Part shown: in pieces, positions 11,515 to 23,206 of the stretch | How the letters are laid out: the number at the start of each line of letters is the position of its first letter | How positions within the stretch are numbered: position 1 is the stretch's first letter | Source of the DNA: Cotesia glomerata | Taxonomy: Eukaryota > Arthropoda > Insecta > Hymenoptera > Braconidae | Direction of reading: 5' to 3' | Length of the DNA: 64,000 nucleotides | Assembly (NCBI RefSeq): GCF_020080835.1 | Contig: NC_058160.1 | Span: 21,501,152-21,565,151, forward strand | Translations under genes and position numbers: made by a program | Notes under the pieces: model-generated | The model's database searches: none | The model's input: the letters and a program-made list of their open reading frames with translations, nothing else | Told to the model about the DNA's origin: nothing

Positions 11515-12145
11515 TTTAATACTCCCTTAATTTCCATAAAAGTTTGCAGTCTTGACCATTTTTTAATTTTTTTTAACAAAAAAATTTGTTTTGAAAAATT
11601 GTTTAAAAAATAATCGCAATTTTTATTTTTTAAAATTTCTAAATACATGTCAATTTTTTTTTAATTTTTTTCTGTTCGTTTGAAAAGTATAGCACCACTG
11701 CATGAGCGTTAAGATATTTTTTATCATATCAACCGCGAAAATTGGATTTTCGAGCAACATACAGAGGGCGTAAGGAATACAATTTCTGGCAATTTACAGT
11801 TTAGTTAATTTACCTCGCACTAGTATCGAAAAGTAACTTTTCTCTCTCTATCTGTCTCTACATTTCTGCACGACTACGCTAAAATACGCTATAGATGAGT
11901 CGAATTATCTTTTAATTCGACAAACGTCCGCTGGGTGGATTAAAAGTCGCAAAAAGAATCTTAGCGACAGTAGAATCTTGTAAACAACTTCAACATATAC
12001 GTACGTTTAATCCATCACTATTTAATCTCGTGTGACATAATTCTTGTGCCTTTAAATAAAACAAACAGTAATTGCACATTCTTGACTGTTCTCTCAAATC
12101 CAACTTTCGCAATTGATATGACAAAAAATCATGTTCGATACTTTA
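11515..12145. other. AT-rich non-coding DNA
   Basis: No supported gene or repeat boundary. The region resumes the A/T-rich flank interrupted by the TTAA element. Confidence 0.5.
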
Positions 12146-12343
12146 TGCTCAAAGGTAGGGACCCTGACAAACTTGAAGTGAAGGCACATGTTTGAGACTA
12201 TGGATACATTCTCATCAAGACCTCGTACTATATCCGGACTTGCTACGCTCGTCCGGATAAATAACTCGGTCTTGGTAATAATCCGTCCATAGCCTCAAAC
12301 TAGTGACGTCACTTCAAGCCGTCAAAATTCCTATCTTTGCGCA
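12146..12343. mobile_element. MITE, about 198 bp, with full-length hairpin
   Basis: Left ATGCTCAAAGGTAGG and right CCTATCTTTGCGCAT are inverted. The match continues inward through CTTGAAGTGA / TCACTTCAAG, GACTATGGAT / ATCCGTCCATAGCC and TATCCGGAC / GTCCGGATA, so nearly the whole element folds into one hairpin. No coding capacity. Confidence 0.7.
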
Positions 12344-13502
12344 TATGTATCGAAAATAACTATTATAGTATATATGTTATAGTGGTTATACTGTAATGTT
12401 TTGGACTAGCTGTAGACTAACCTCTGTTTTGATACATGCTTTTATTTATTTACTTACATACATTTATTCGAAAATATAGTTACAATGTCTGAAAAATTGA
12501 CTTATAAATTCACTTATACTAATTTTAGGAAGTTCAGTGATGGATTTAGGCTTATAAGCTACAATAATATCAATTTTACGCATATAAAGCATCTATAAGA
12601 TTTACGCGCGGCAACCAGGGCACCTAGAAAATTTAATTTTACATCTTTCTACTGAAAGAATTGTAAATTTTGGCTAGTCATCGTCGATTTTCAGCTCATT
12701 ATTTTAAAATCCAGTAATATATTTTTTATAAATATCAACGCTTAACATTTCTGAAATGCAAATCTGTGTACAAAGAGAAAAAGTTTTGGTTGCAGATGAA
12801 TCAGGCGTTGAATTTAAAAAAGCATCTTTTAATTTTTTATTCAAAAATTTAATTATTTTTTTTAAATGAGATTTCAATTATTGATTCAAATTTATAATGA
12901 AAAAAAAACTTCAATTAATAAATTTTGCGAGAATTTCGATACCATTCAAAATTTTGTTCATCGCCAGTCTAATTAAAATATTTCATTGCCAGCCTAATTA
13001 AAATGTTTCATTGCCAGCCTAATTAAAATATTTTAATTTTTCTATAAAATTGTTTTACATGTACGTGCATTGAATTCTAATGAAATAAAATCAAAGTGAA
13101 AATAAGTATAATAACTTGAAAACATATCGAAAAATGGATATATTTTTAAAAGCTTTCTAGTCACAAGAAGACTGTTTCTATCTCTATAAAAAGTGTTTAA
13201 TGGCATTTGAGCTATCAAATCAGTCATTTATAAGTTAAGCTGGGTCAAGAGCTTTAGAACGTACTTTACAGAGCTTTAAATATTCATTCTGCCTATTAAA
13301 GTCACCTGAGCCTCTTCATGACTAACGCAAAATAACTTTTAGATCACTATCATCAGTGAAAAAAATTTTTACAACTGCATAAATCTAAAAATTATAAAAG
13401 TCAAACTTAATACTCGTCGAAGTAACTCGGAAAGAGAAATAAATGATAAATCAAGAGAGTAGCTTTTCGAAAATAAAACGGAAAAACAATTAAATTAGAT
13501 GG
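12344..13502. other. AT-rich non-coding DNA
   Basis: No supported gene. It contains the short tandem repeat listed separately at about 12959-13036. Confidence 0.5.
12959..13036. repeat. 26-bp tandem repeat, three copies
   Basis: Three consecutive copies of a unit containing 'ttgccagcctaattaaaat' differ by one or a few bases. Nothing indicates a function. Confidence 0.75.
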
Positions 13503-13590
13503 CCCGGACCGAGAAACGAACCCGGAGCTGTTCAATATCGTGCAAAGTGCCTTCCTACTTAAACGATTCAATACTGTGCCAACTACGCCA
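13503..13590 (-). repeat. tRNA-like SINE head or tRNA pseudogene
   Basis: Read on the minus strand, TGGCGTAGTTGGCACAG (about 13590-13574) resembles an A box, and CCGGGTTCGTTTCTCGG (about 13526-13510) resembles a B box. The spacing fits a tRNA of about 75-90 nt. A seven-base acceptor stem is not apparent, so a working tRNA is unlikely. A tRNA-derived SINE is the better reading. Confidence 0.45.
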
Positions 13591-14341
13591 ATTATTTATT
13601 ACTTACACCTCTGTAATATACTAACTGAGAACAAAACATCCGGAAGACACAGTATCCGAAAGATATTACACCTAATAATTAAGACATATTTATATTTGCG
13701 CGTATTATTATTTATGATTTATCAGAACATTATAACGCAAATTTATATTTTAAAAATCAGTGCCGCTATTATTTAGTGGTATTTAAGTAATTGAAGTCGC
13801 AATAATAATTCATAATAACATAACCACATAACTAACGACAATTATATCAAAAATAGCTCGCTGCTAAGTCGCTTAATTTGTCACCGATTATTTTCTCTGT
13901 CGTTTATTTTGTCTAGTTGAGTATATAACTAAGCGCGACGCGGATTATATAACTCAAACTAAAACACTTAATATTAATTTTAACTTGGATTTGTACGAAT
14001 TCACAAGTATGAATATCACTTGACAGTTGACGACTTTTTTTCCTGAAGAAATTATTTTATATGCCATAATATGTCCAGATTCAACAATACATCTAGATGT
14101 AACAATACGTCAATGCTTATTGAGTATGGATAATCGACCCCTAGAAATATATAAATTCCAAAAAAATAAAAAACGGTGGTCAGTCTGCACCGAGCACGTA
14201 ACTCTGCAGGTCTCAGTTCCGATAATTCGGAAATTTTTAGAGGCAGATAGTATCATTACTATTTTCTGACCACCCTACTATTAGCTTCATTAAAAAATTA
14301 ACTTTACTAATAGTACGGTAACCCGTTCACCCAAATTGGGC
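13591..14341. other. Non-coding DNA
   Basis: No supported gene. The open frames of about 80 codons at 13540-13776 and 14027-14269 have no domain I recognise and no splice or start context that stands out. Confidence 0.5.
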
Positions 14342-14592
14342 TACACGGAGAAAATAAGACAGTAATGATTACTGTTTCGTACAAATATTAGAAAAATGTT
14401 CATAGTCAGTAGTGTGCTGTACGAAACACGACTGGTTAGTGCCAGAAAACAACTCAGTAGTGTGCAGACAATAGTCAGTAGTTTTTATGTAGCGCTCTCT
14501 ACTGTCCCAAACATTATAACCTCATTTTCTTCCAAAACAGTACTGAGTACTGTACAAAATAGTAATCAGTGTTGTTTTTTTTTCTCCGTGTA
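14342..14592. mobile_element. MITE, about 251 bp, TACACGGAGAAAA ends
   Basis: The left end TACACGGAGAAAA is matched by its exact inverse TTTTTCTCCGTGTA on the right. The TA at each outer end could be the target duplication. The interior repeats 'gtcagtagt'-like and 'agtactgt'-like words. No coding capacity. Confidence 0.65.
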
Positions 14593-14981
14593 GTTATCCT
14601 AGTTATCAGTAAGCATTGCAATCTTTTTTAATTGATAACTCTTATTTTAATCTCACATTATATTTGTGCATTGAAGCTATCACTTCAATTATCTGTAAGT
14701 AAAATTCAATATACTTGTTTATTGCAACGAATTTTATTTAAATCTTTCTAACCTTCAAAGTAACTCTACGATAAAGGGGAAATAAGGTGTTCACGAGCGC
14801 CTATAATTCACTAAACCCACCCATCCTTCTATCATACTTATACGAGACCCCCTATTGCCACGCGGGTCATTTTTCGGATTCCCTGTCGGTACAAGCTGCT
14901 CGGTATTGGGCAAGGTAAGTCAATTAAATAAATTCAAATCATAGTAATAGTGCACCATCAATAGATTGGAATCTCATAGCT

Positions 14982-15222
14982 TACACTAATAAAAAAATTA
15001 ACTTGACTCAAGAGCCAAAATCTTGAACCAAGAATACCATTTTGAAGAAAATAATTTTCTTGAGTCAGGAGAATAAATTCTTGAGACAAGAAAAATTTAC
15101 TTAAGTATAATTTCTTGACTCAAGAATTTATTCTCTTGACTCAAGAAAATCATTTTTTTCAAAATGGTATTCTTGGTTCAAGATTTTAGCTCTTGAGTCA
15201 AGTTAATTTTTTTATCAGTGTA
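14982..15222. mobile_element. MITE, about 241 bp, almost perfect palindrome
   Basis: The ends are TACACTAATAAAAAAATTAA and its near-perfect inverse. Pairing continues inward through CTTGACTCAAGAGC and 'accaagaataccattttgaa', so the two halves mirror each other with a very short loop. 'TTGACTCAAG' words recur throughout. It belongs with the related segments at 1234-1341 and 58669-58816. Confidence 0.75.
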
Positions 15223-17346
15223 GGAATTTGAGATCTTCACATTTGATCATAATAACCTCGTGTGATAATATAATTAAATTTATTGATTTAAGTAAATATA
15301 ATTAACATTACAACCCCTCGTTTGTGACAGAAAGTTTTTCACAGGTTATTCCGATAAAAAAATGATCGATCAAACGATTCGATGATAGAAAAAAATCCTG
15401 TATCTTTTTTTTTGTGTTATAACAAGAAAGAAAATAATTTTTTTTTTTTGAATAGATAATAGTAAAAAAGACAAGTTACTTTTCTATAACCCATTTGCCC
15501 TATCGCCGAAACAGATATTTCTCCGGCACGGGTACTCTGGTGGATATGCCAACTTATATTTAACCCAGTAGCATATCGACTTGCCAGAAACCGGGTACCG
15601 TGAAATACATATATACCGAGCTATAAAATACATGGATTCGTGACTATGCATTCAGTGAATATGAGGAAGGGTATGGATGTACATATATGTGTTTGAGCAT
15701 GAGCCCGGGTCGTCATCTACAATATCAAGTACCTGGAGCTCTTTGAGAAGTAGTCGATAAAACTCTTGGTAAAATTTTATCCCAATCCCATTGATCAGGA
15801 AGCTTTACTAGCTGGTATCTGGTATCTAGTATCTGCTGTCTAGTAGTAACCTTTTTCATCTCTTCTCCTCCTATTTCTGCATAGTATGCTCAGTCTAAGT
15901 CTGAGACAGCTTATTTTGTTTTATCTTTTTGCTATTGCTATTACTATGAGTATGATGGTAGATGGTAGATGGTAAACTGGCACATAGCACTAGAAGCTAG
16001 AACCTAGAAGCTTGAAGCTGGAAGCTCGGTACACACGAGTAGCTCATCGCAAGCGCATTTGTGTCACGACAGCTAAACGTTGAGCTGCATAAACTACTGA
16101 CTGTGACCTCAGGCAACCACTGGTTGCTCCCCAGGACTGGAAAACTGTTCTTGTCTTGCTTTTGGCTCTAAACTCTCGTCTGGTACACGGCACCCTCGGC
16201 TCGGCTCTGCTATGACTTTTAAATTCAAACGTTTCTCAGTTAAGAAGAGTCAACTTACCCAAGCAATCTTAAATACAAATTACTGAGTTTACTCTGGCTT
16301 ACTACTACATCCCCAGCGCTGCCAGATTAATCACTGACTTACTAACTATTTTATGGGCAAAATCAACGTTTAATTTATTCTCTGTATAAATACTCCTCCT
16401 TCGGAATCGCAATTTCAATAAATTTTATTTTATAATTTTCGTTTTCTTTAAATGCATTTTAGAGTTAACTTTTTTTTTCAAACCTGAAAAAAAAAATTTT
16501 TATTTTTTTTTACTAGCGTTTTCGTATTTTTTGAATGTTTACGTATTATGAGCATTGCGGAAAATTACATGTTTTTTTTTCTTTTTAATGAGAAAATAGC
16601 ATTTAAAAAATCACGCTGAAATATTATGATGAACTATAATGAAGATAAAAATTGATTAATAAACAAATTTGACTCAATGTTAAGTTAAATGATCAAAAAA
16701 TTCATAACAAAATCTACAGACTCTGTAGAAGTCTGGCGCCAAGTACCGTTCAAACGCCAGCCGACCGAGTACTATACCGTAAGCAGAGCCTGATTTTAGG
16801 GTTAGAAAATTTTATATATTTATTATAATAATTATATTAAAAGTTATATTTTTTAATAATAGACTACATCTTAATAAACTGTTAATCATTTACTTTTTAC
16901 ATACTTTTTAATGAATTCTATTTTTAATTAATAAATTTAAGCAGCACAAACTATAGCAACGTAAATTTTTAGTTTTAGAACTTTTTTTGGTGCAAAATCT
17001 GACATTCATAGACTATAAAAAATGCTTATGTGCAGTAATTTCATAGGTAGACCGGAACTCCAGTCTAAAATTGAGTTTTAACAGTTTCTATTTCTACACA
17101 CTAGAGTGCGACGCGAGAAATTTTACATACACTGTAGTAACTGGATAAGTAAACTTTAGGCGCCAAGTTTTTAAATGCCAGACGTAACTATGGGATTATC
17201 TGTTTCGGTCATTAAGGGTCAGTTTTTTCTATGCAGGATTAAAATTATTATATTTCATAAAAAATATATTTATAATAATAATTTAAGGATGTGTGCCCGT
17301 TCATAAGACTCATTTGAATAACATTGGCACTTTACAAAAAGATGTG
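15223..17346. other. Non-coding DNA with a GC-richer patch
   Basis: About 15490-16330 is noticeably richer in G and C than its surroundings and contains short repeats ('ctggtatctggtatctagta', 'gatggtagatggtagatggt', 'agaagcttgaagctggaagc'). No open frame of useful length or strong splice pair was found. It could be an untranslated exon or a regulatory stretch, but I have no direct support. Confidence 0.45.
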
Positions 17347-17801
17347 AAATCCGAACAAAAACAGTTTCACTGTAAAAAAAAAACGCGCCAAGTCCACGTT
17401 CATAAGACTTCGAAAAAAATAATCGTTTTTTACAAAAAAAATGAAATCAAAAAACTCCAAATACTGTTTATAACTTTGTAAAAACATGAAAAAAAGTTAG
17501 TAGCAAGTTTAAAACTTAATGAAAATCTTTTTTAACGTACTTGGCATACGTCATTGAGTACCCCAAATTTTTTCGTAAGCGATATTTAATTTCATATACA
17601 CAAACATATAGAAAACGTTAATGTCTTAAGTTCTAAAAATTTGGGCTATTCAATGACGTATGCCAAGTACGTTAAAAAAGATTTTCATTAAGTTTTAAAC
17701 TTGCTACTAACTTTTTTTCATGATTTTACAAAGTTATAAACAGTACTTATGAACGTGGACTTGGCGCGGTTTTTTACAGTGAAACTGTTTTTGTTCGGAT
17801 T
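17347..17801. mobile_element. Foldback MITE, about 455 bp
   Basis: Left AATCCGAACAAAAACAGTTT and right AAACTGTTTTTGTTCGGATT are inverted. The arms continue through CAAGTCCACGTTCATAAG and 'aagttagtagcaagtttaaa' to a loop near 17575-17640. The left arm carries an extra segment of about 55 bp (about 17410-17463) that is absent from the right arm. Confidence 0.75.
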
Positions 17802-18919
17802 ACTATTACCTTAATTTGTTGAAAAAACGACGGTGTTGTCACCAAAATATCATTCAAAAAACTAATTTATCTAATAATTTTTTTATTCAGTGCATTATTA
17901 ATACACGAAATAGATGTAAACATCGCAACACTTTAGTTTAATTGTAAATAATGTATTCTGATCAATATTATAATCACAATTTTTCACCTCACAAGCACCC
18001 AAGTATTCATTTTTTATAAATACACATTCGTATTACAAGTAAAAGTAGTCTAGTAGTTTATATTAAGAATTTTTTACCAATATTTATTTTATTTTCTAAG
18101 AATTCTGAAAGATGGCAGTAGCTTACAACATTAAAACTATAACTGAAAACGGCGTTTCTTGAGTCAAAAAGATAGATTTTACACGGAAGAATATTTAAAA
18201 ATATAAAAAAATACACTATATTTAATGTTCTAATTCTCTTATAATTATGAACAAACTATTTATAAACTAAAAAAAAAAAACTTAAAATTGAAATTGATGA
18301 TTTTCATTGTAATTAATCTTCTATTTACTTTATTAATAATTTTCATTACTGAAGTGTTCATAATTGGCTTCACGAAATTGATTTACTCTATTGTTGACCC
18401 TACTCAAAAATTCTGCATATTAGAACATTTTACGTTATGAGAAAGAATTAATAACCGAAAAATTGACTGTAACACAATTGTGTTGACTTAACTTGACTGT
18501 GGATTATTACTGTTTACGGATTTAAATTATTCCAAACAGGAACATGTACTGCTAATTATCAATTACAAACATTGTGTATTAGTCAAACAAGAAATTTCAA
18601 AGCAATCGAATATGTTTGCTTATTAATACCCTATAGTTAATTAATCCATTTACGTGCTACGTTCGGAAAATAACAACTAAATAAATCTGTAAAATCTTTT
18701 GCTATAAGCTTTTTTCGCTGGTAAACTTTTTATAGGATTGTTTGAAAATCTTCATAATAGAAATTGATTATTAATCGATGATGATACCATGAAATGCGCG
18801 ATAAAAAGGTAAAAAACGATCACTTTTCGAAATTCTCGGTTATATTACCTCTCTAAAATTAATGAACCAATAAATCTAGACCACAAATAATAAGAGCTTA
18901 ACATAATTTTCAGAGCAGT
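17802..18919. other. AT-rich non-coding DNA
   Basis: No supported gene, RNA or repeat boundary. Confidence 0.5.
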
Positions 18920-19213
18920 TACCCGGGTATAAAAATTTATATATAATTGTATATACTTACATATCATTATTATTGATTATACATAATTTTATATAATTAT
19001 GTGTAATTATTCTATATCATTATACAAAAACTACAAACATTATTACACACAATTATATAAAATGACATATGATTGATTTCATAAAATGATGAATAATTGT
19101 ATATGATTATATATAATTGAACATATAAAAAAAACATTGTATATGATTATGTCAAATTATATATGAATCATATATAATTATATACAATTATGTATAATTT
19201 TTTGACCCGGGTA
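18920..19213. mobile_element. MITE with TACCCGGGTA ends, A/T-only interior
   Basis: The ends are TACCCGGGTATAAAAATT and the inverse of TACCCGGGTCAAAAAATT. The interior is built from 'tatataattgtatat' words in both orientations and has almost no G or C. It resembles the segment at 38915-39082. Confidence 0.65.
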
Positions 19214-19261
19214 TAGATAGTATATAATAAATTATCTGCGAAAATTTTTATTCTTTCGATC

Positions 19262-19640
19262 TTTTACTTACGATACCCCATAAGTAATGTATGTAATCCT
19301 CAGAACTTTTGAATGGCTTGACCAATTTAAATGAACTTGATGTCGTTCGAAAGAGCTTTGCCAAACTTAGATTTTCTATATCATTTGCACCGATTCAGGC
19401 GAGTAAAATTTGAGAAATTAAAAAAACAAAGATTTCCAAAAAAATGTTTTTTTGGAATAACTTTTAAACAGATGTAACGATCAATTCCAAAATCTAACCA
19501 TTTTTTGAACTCATAAAACGACGTTGATCGCTGCGAACTGCATCAAAATCGGTTGAGGGTTTAAAGAGAAACCATAGCGGGAAGTTCTGCTATGGAAAGA
19601 TGGCCTGCAGGGTCAACCGCTTTTAAGATTTTTTTGATTC
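19262..19640 (+). repeat. Partial copy of the AACTTCCCGCT repeat family
   Basis: This contains the family's internal sequence ('ggcttgaccaattt', 'cttagattttct', 'ggaataacttttaaac', 'aaaatcggttga') and its 3' portion ('agcgggaagtt', then 'ggcctgcagggtcaaccg'). The (GT)n-bearing 5' part is missing. Confidence 0.65.
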
Positions 19641-20034
19641 AAGTTAATTTTTAACTTCCCGCTAAGAAAATTCGAAAAAAGCGATTTTTTCTAACTAGGG
19701 GAGAAGGGGGTCAATTGAACCACGGGGTAATTGAACTATTCGACTTAAAAAATTGAAAAAATTGAAAAAACGCTTCATGCTCTTAGAATTAGATTTTGAT
19801 ATGTTAAATTCGGATATGATCAAAATTTGAAATCATTGCAATTAATAAATTTTGAAAAATTGAGATTTTCTTATTTTTAGGCATGTAAACTGTTTTTTCG
19901 GCTGGTGACAAATTGTTTAATAATATTTCAATTTTTGAACTAATTGATAAAATTTGAATTGTAGTAGTTGTATATAGTTATACTTTATAATCCTCAAACT
20001 TGTTCATAGTGATATAATAGTTTATTCATTTATT

Positions 20035-20935
<901 letters not shown>

Positions 20936-21744
20936 AATTTTTATTTACTATTAATTGTTATAAAATTATATGGGGTCAATTGAACCAGCAGTCCCGGGGA
21001 CGATTGAACCATACGGTGAAGCATGGGACATGCGCGCGCACCTTGACTGTACGTGAAAAATACTTAGGGAAATAACCTAACAATTTGATGAACTAAATTT
21101 ATAATGAAAATTATTTTTAAATTGATTTTTAATTTATTTAATATAATATCTGTGCATCAAAAATGTGCAACAGTAATATTAGCAAGTAACAAGTAATATA
21201 TTATTTATTAAAAGTTCGGGTTTGAGTTTTAAATATTATTGGTTCAATTGACCCCAAGCGGGGGGTCAATTGAACCAATCGACGCGTTTGGATAAATTAA
21301 TAATTTTTAAAAATTCACGTTGTTTATTGGCTAATTTATGTGTTGATAATGATAGTAGACTTAATAAACTACCATTCCAAGAAAAAAAAAATTATTTGTT
21401 AGTTTTAATTCGAATAGTAAAAAATTACTAAACTTTTTTTGGTTCAATTGACCCCCTTCTCCCCTACATCGAAATTTTCGGTTTAATCAATTTGTGTTCA
21501 ATAGTATCGATAGAATCTGAGAAACTGTGTCGAATGCTGCCAATAGCGTGAAAATCCGTTTATTCATTCAGAAGTTATTGCGGTTTTAAAATTCAAAAAA
21601 TAGTGTTTTATTAAACTTCTATCAAACTTTTGAGCTCGAAGAGCTCAAAAGCATAGAATAATTTACTCTTTGAGCTCGGAGAGCTCCAAAGAACACATAA
21701 ATTATAGTTTTGAGCTCATAGAGCTCAAAAACGTCATGAGTGCA

Positions 21745-21879
21745 ATTATATCTCATATTTTGTTCGAAAAGATCATATTATGTAGTACCGTTTATGTACG
21801 CTAATTTTATCACCAACTTCAGATTATATACAATAAAAAATGAAACTCACCACCGTTACTACGATACATATTTATTCAT
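21745..21879 (+). repeat. DIRS left inverted terminal repeat
   Basis: It runs from 'aattatatctcatattttgt' through 'accgtttatgtacgctaat' to 'catatttattcat'. From about 21757 inward it is the near-perfect reverse complement of 26421-26542. Its outermost 12-40 bases also recur, inverted, in the internal complementary region. Confidence 0.85.
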
Positions 21880-21970
21880 TACGTTTTTGGTGCGCCTAGA
21901 GACTACACGTATCACATAAATATTTTATTTTATTTTATTCCTGTCGATTAACTATAATAATTTAATAAAT

Positions 21971-23206
21971 ATGAGTAAACGTCGTAATGATGAATCTGCT
22001 GAGAAAATGCAGTTTTATGCTGAGAAGTTGAAGAAATATCAGAAATTAATGGATGAAGTTAAAAATCTTTCAGATGAAAAGGATTCTGATGTTGAATCTC
22101 ACATTGGCAAAGGTATTTAATATAAAGAATAATAAATAAATAAGTTTTCAAATAAATAAGTATCGGGCAATTTATTTAAATTGCGCCATCTGACTCAGTC
22201 GTTTGACTAGAGTCATTTAAATTTATTTTTCATGGGCAATGTGATTTTTATCATTATTGTACCTAATGACTGGGTTATATAGTTGTTTATAACCTAGATC
22301 TTTTGCTCTGTAGGCTCAAAAAATGATGATCTGGAGACTTTGAGCTCCGATGGGTAAGTAAATTCATAAACGACATCTCGCGAGCTACAAGAGACGAAGG
22401 TTGACGTAGAGCAGCCGCCTACACAACTCAGTGAGAAGGCTTCGTTGTTGCTTGGTGTTGCCAAGCGTCAACTAAAGGATCAGACCTTTAATTTTAATCC
22501 AGAATTATCAACCTGCTGGAATGAAATTCTGGACTCTGGTTTGGATGCGAAGATCAAAAAATCTTTTGAGGAAACTTACCCGAATAAAGGTAATTGTTCT
22601 TTGATTGCCCCGGAATTAAATCCAGAGTTACTTCATCTTCTTCACAAGACTGCTAAGAGTCGGGATAAATATCTGGTTTCAAGTCAGGATCTTTGTGGCC
22701 GCGGTTTAGTCGCACTCGGAAAATCTATTTGTGCAATTTTCGATGATGAGAAGGAACCTATCGAAAAATACGTTTTATTGGAGTGGTTGTGTGACTCCAG
22801 TCAGATGTTTTGTGAGCTGATGCACCAGCTTTCTAAGACTCGTAAACATCAAGTCTATTCCTATGTAGATAATAAGAGGAAGACTGTACTTGTGGACTCG
22901 AAGACTGACAAGTTTCTCTTTGGTGAGGATCTTGGAAAGAGGATCAAATCAGCTACAATGGTGGAGAAAGTAGGATTGTCTTTGAAAACAACCCCTGACA
23001 AGGCTGATTCGTCGAAATCTCGTAATTTTTTAAACTGGAAGAGCTCGACTGTGACTCAGAGCGGACGCCAACAGTCGAGCTTCAATCAAAAAACTTCGAA
23101 CAAATTTCCTCGCTCCCACCGTGCTCCAGTTCAACAGAATCCAACTCGTTCTTCGACGAGATCTCAGAGCCGTCTGAATCAATTCAACAATCCATCAACG
23201 AAGTAG
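21971..23206 (+). CDS. DIRS gag-like protein, possibly with two introns
   Basis: An ATG at 21971 opens a 49-codon frame (MSKRRNDESAEKMQFYAEKL...) that ends at 22120, but a donor-like AAG|GTATTT precedes the stop at about 22112. Joining to an acceptor (ctctgtag) at about 22312 would give an acidic segment with KNDDLETLSSD. That is followed by another donor (GG|GTAAGT, about 22353) and an acceptor near 22390. The main frame then runs to 23206. Its body has no zinc knuckle that I can see. Its last 60 residues are rich in Ser, Arg, Gln and Asn, as in a nucleic-acid-binding tail. The function as a capsid-like protein is inferred from its position 5' of pol. The introns are motif predictions only; alternatively translation starts near 22392. 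Confidence 0.6.

Noticed and set aside
13503..13590. Functional tRNA gene
   Set aside because: A-box and B-box resemblance is present but no acceptor stem pairing is apparent.
15490..16330. GC-richer stretch as a coding exon or promoter
   Set aside because: No open frame, splice pair or core promoter motif could be supported.
16720..17220. Possible inverted or direct repeat around 'ggcgccaagt'
   Set aside because: Only short words are shared, with no continuous arms.
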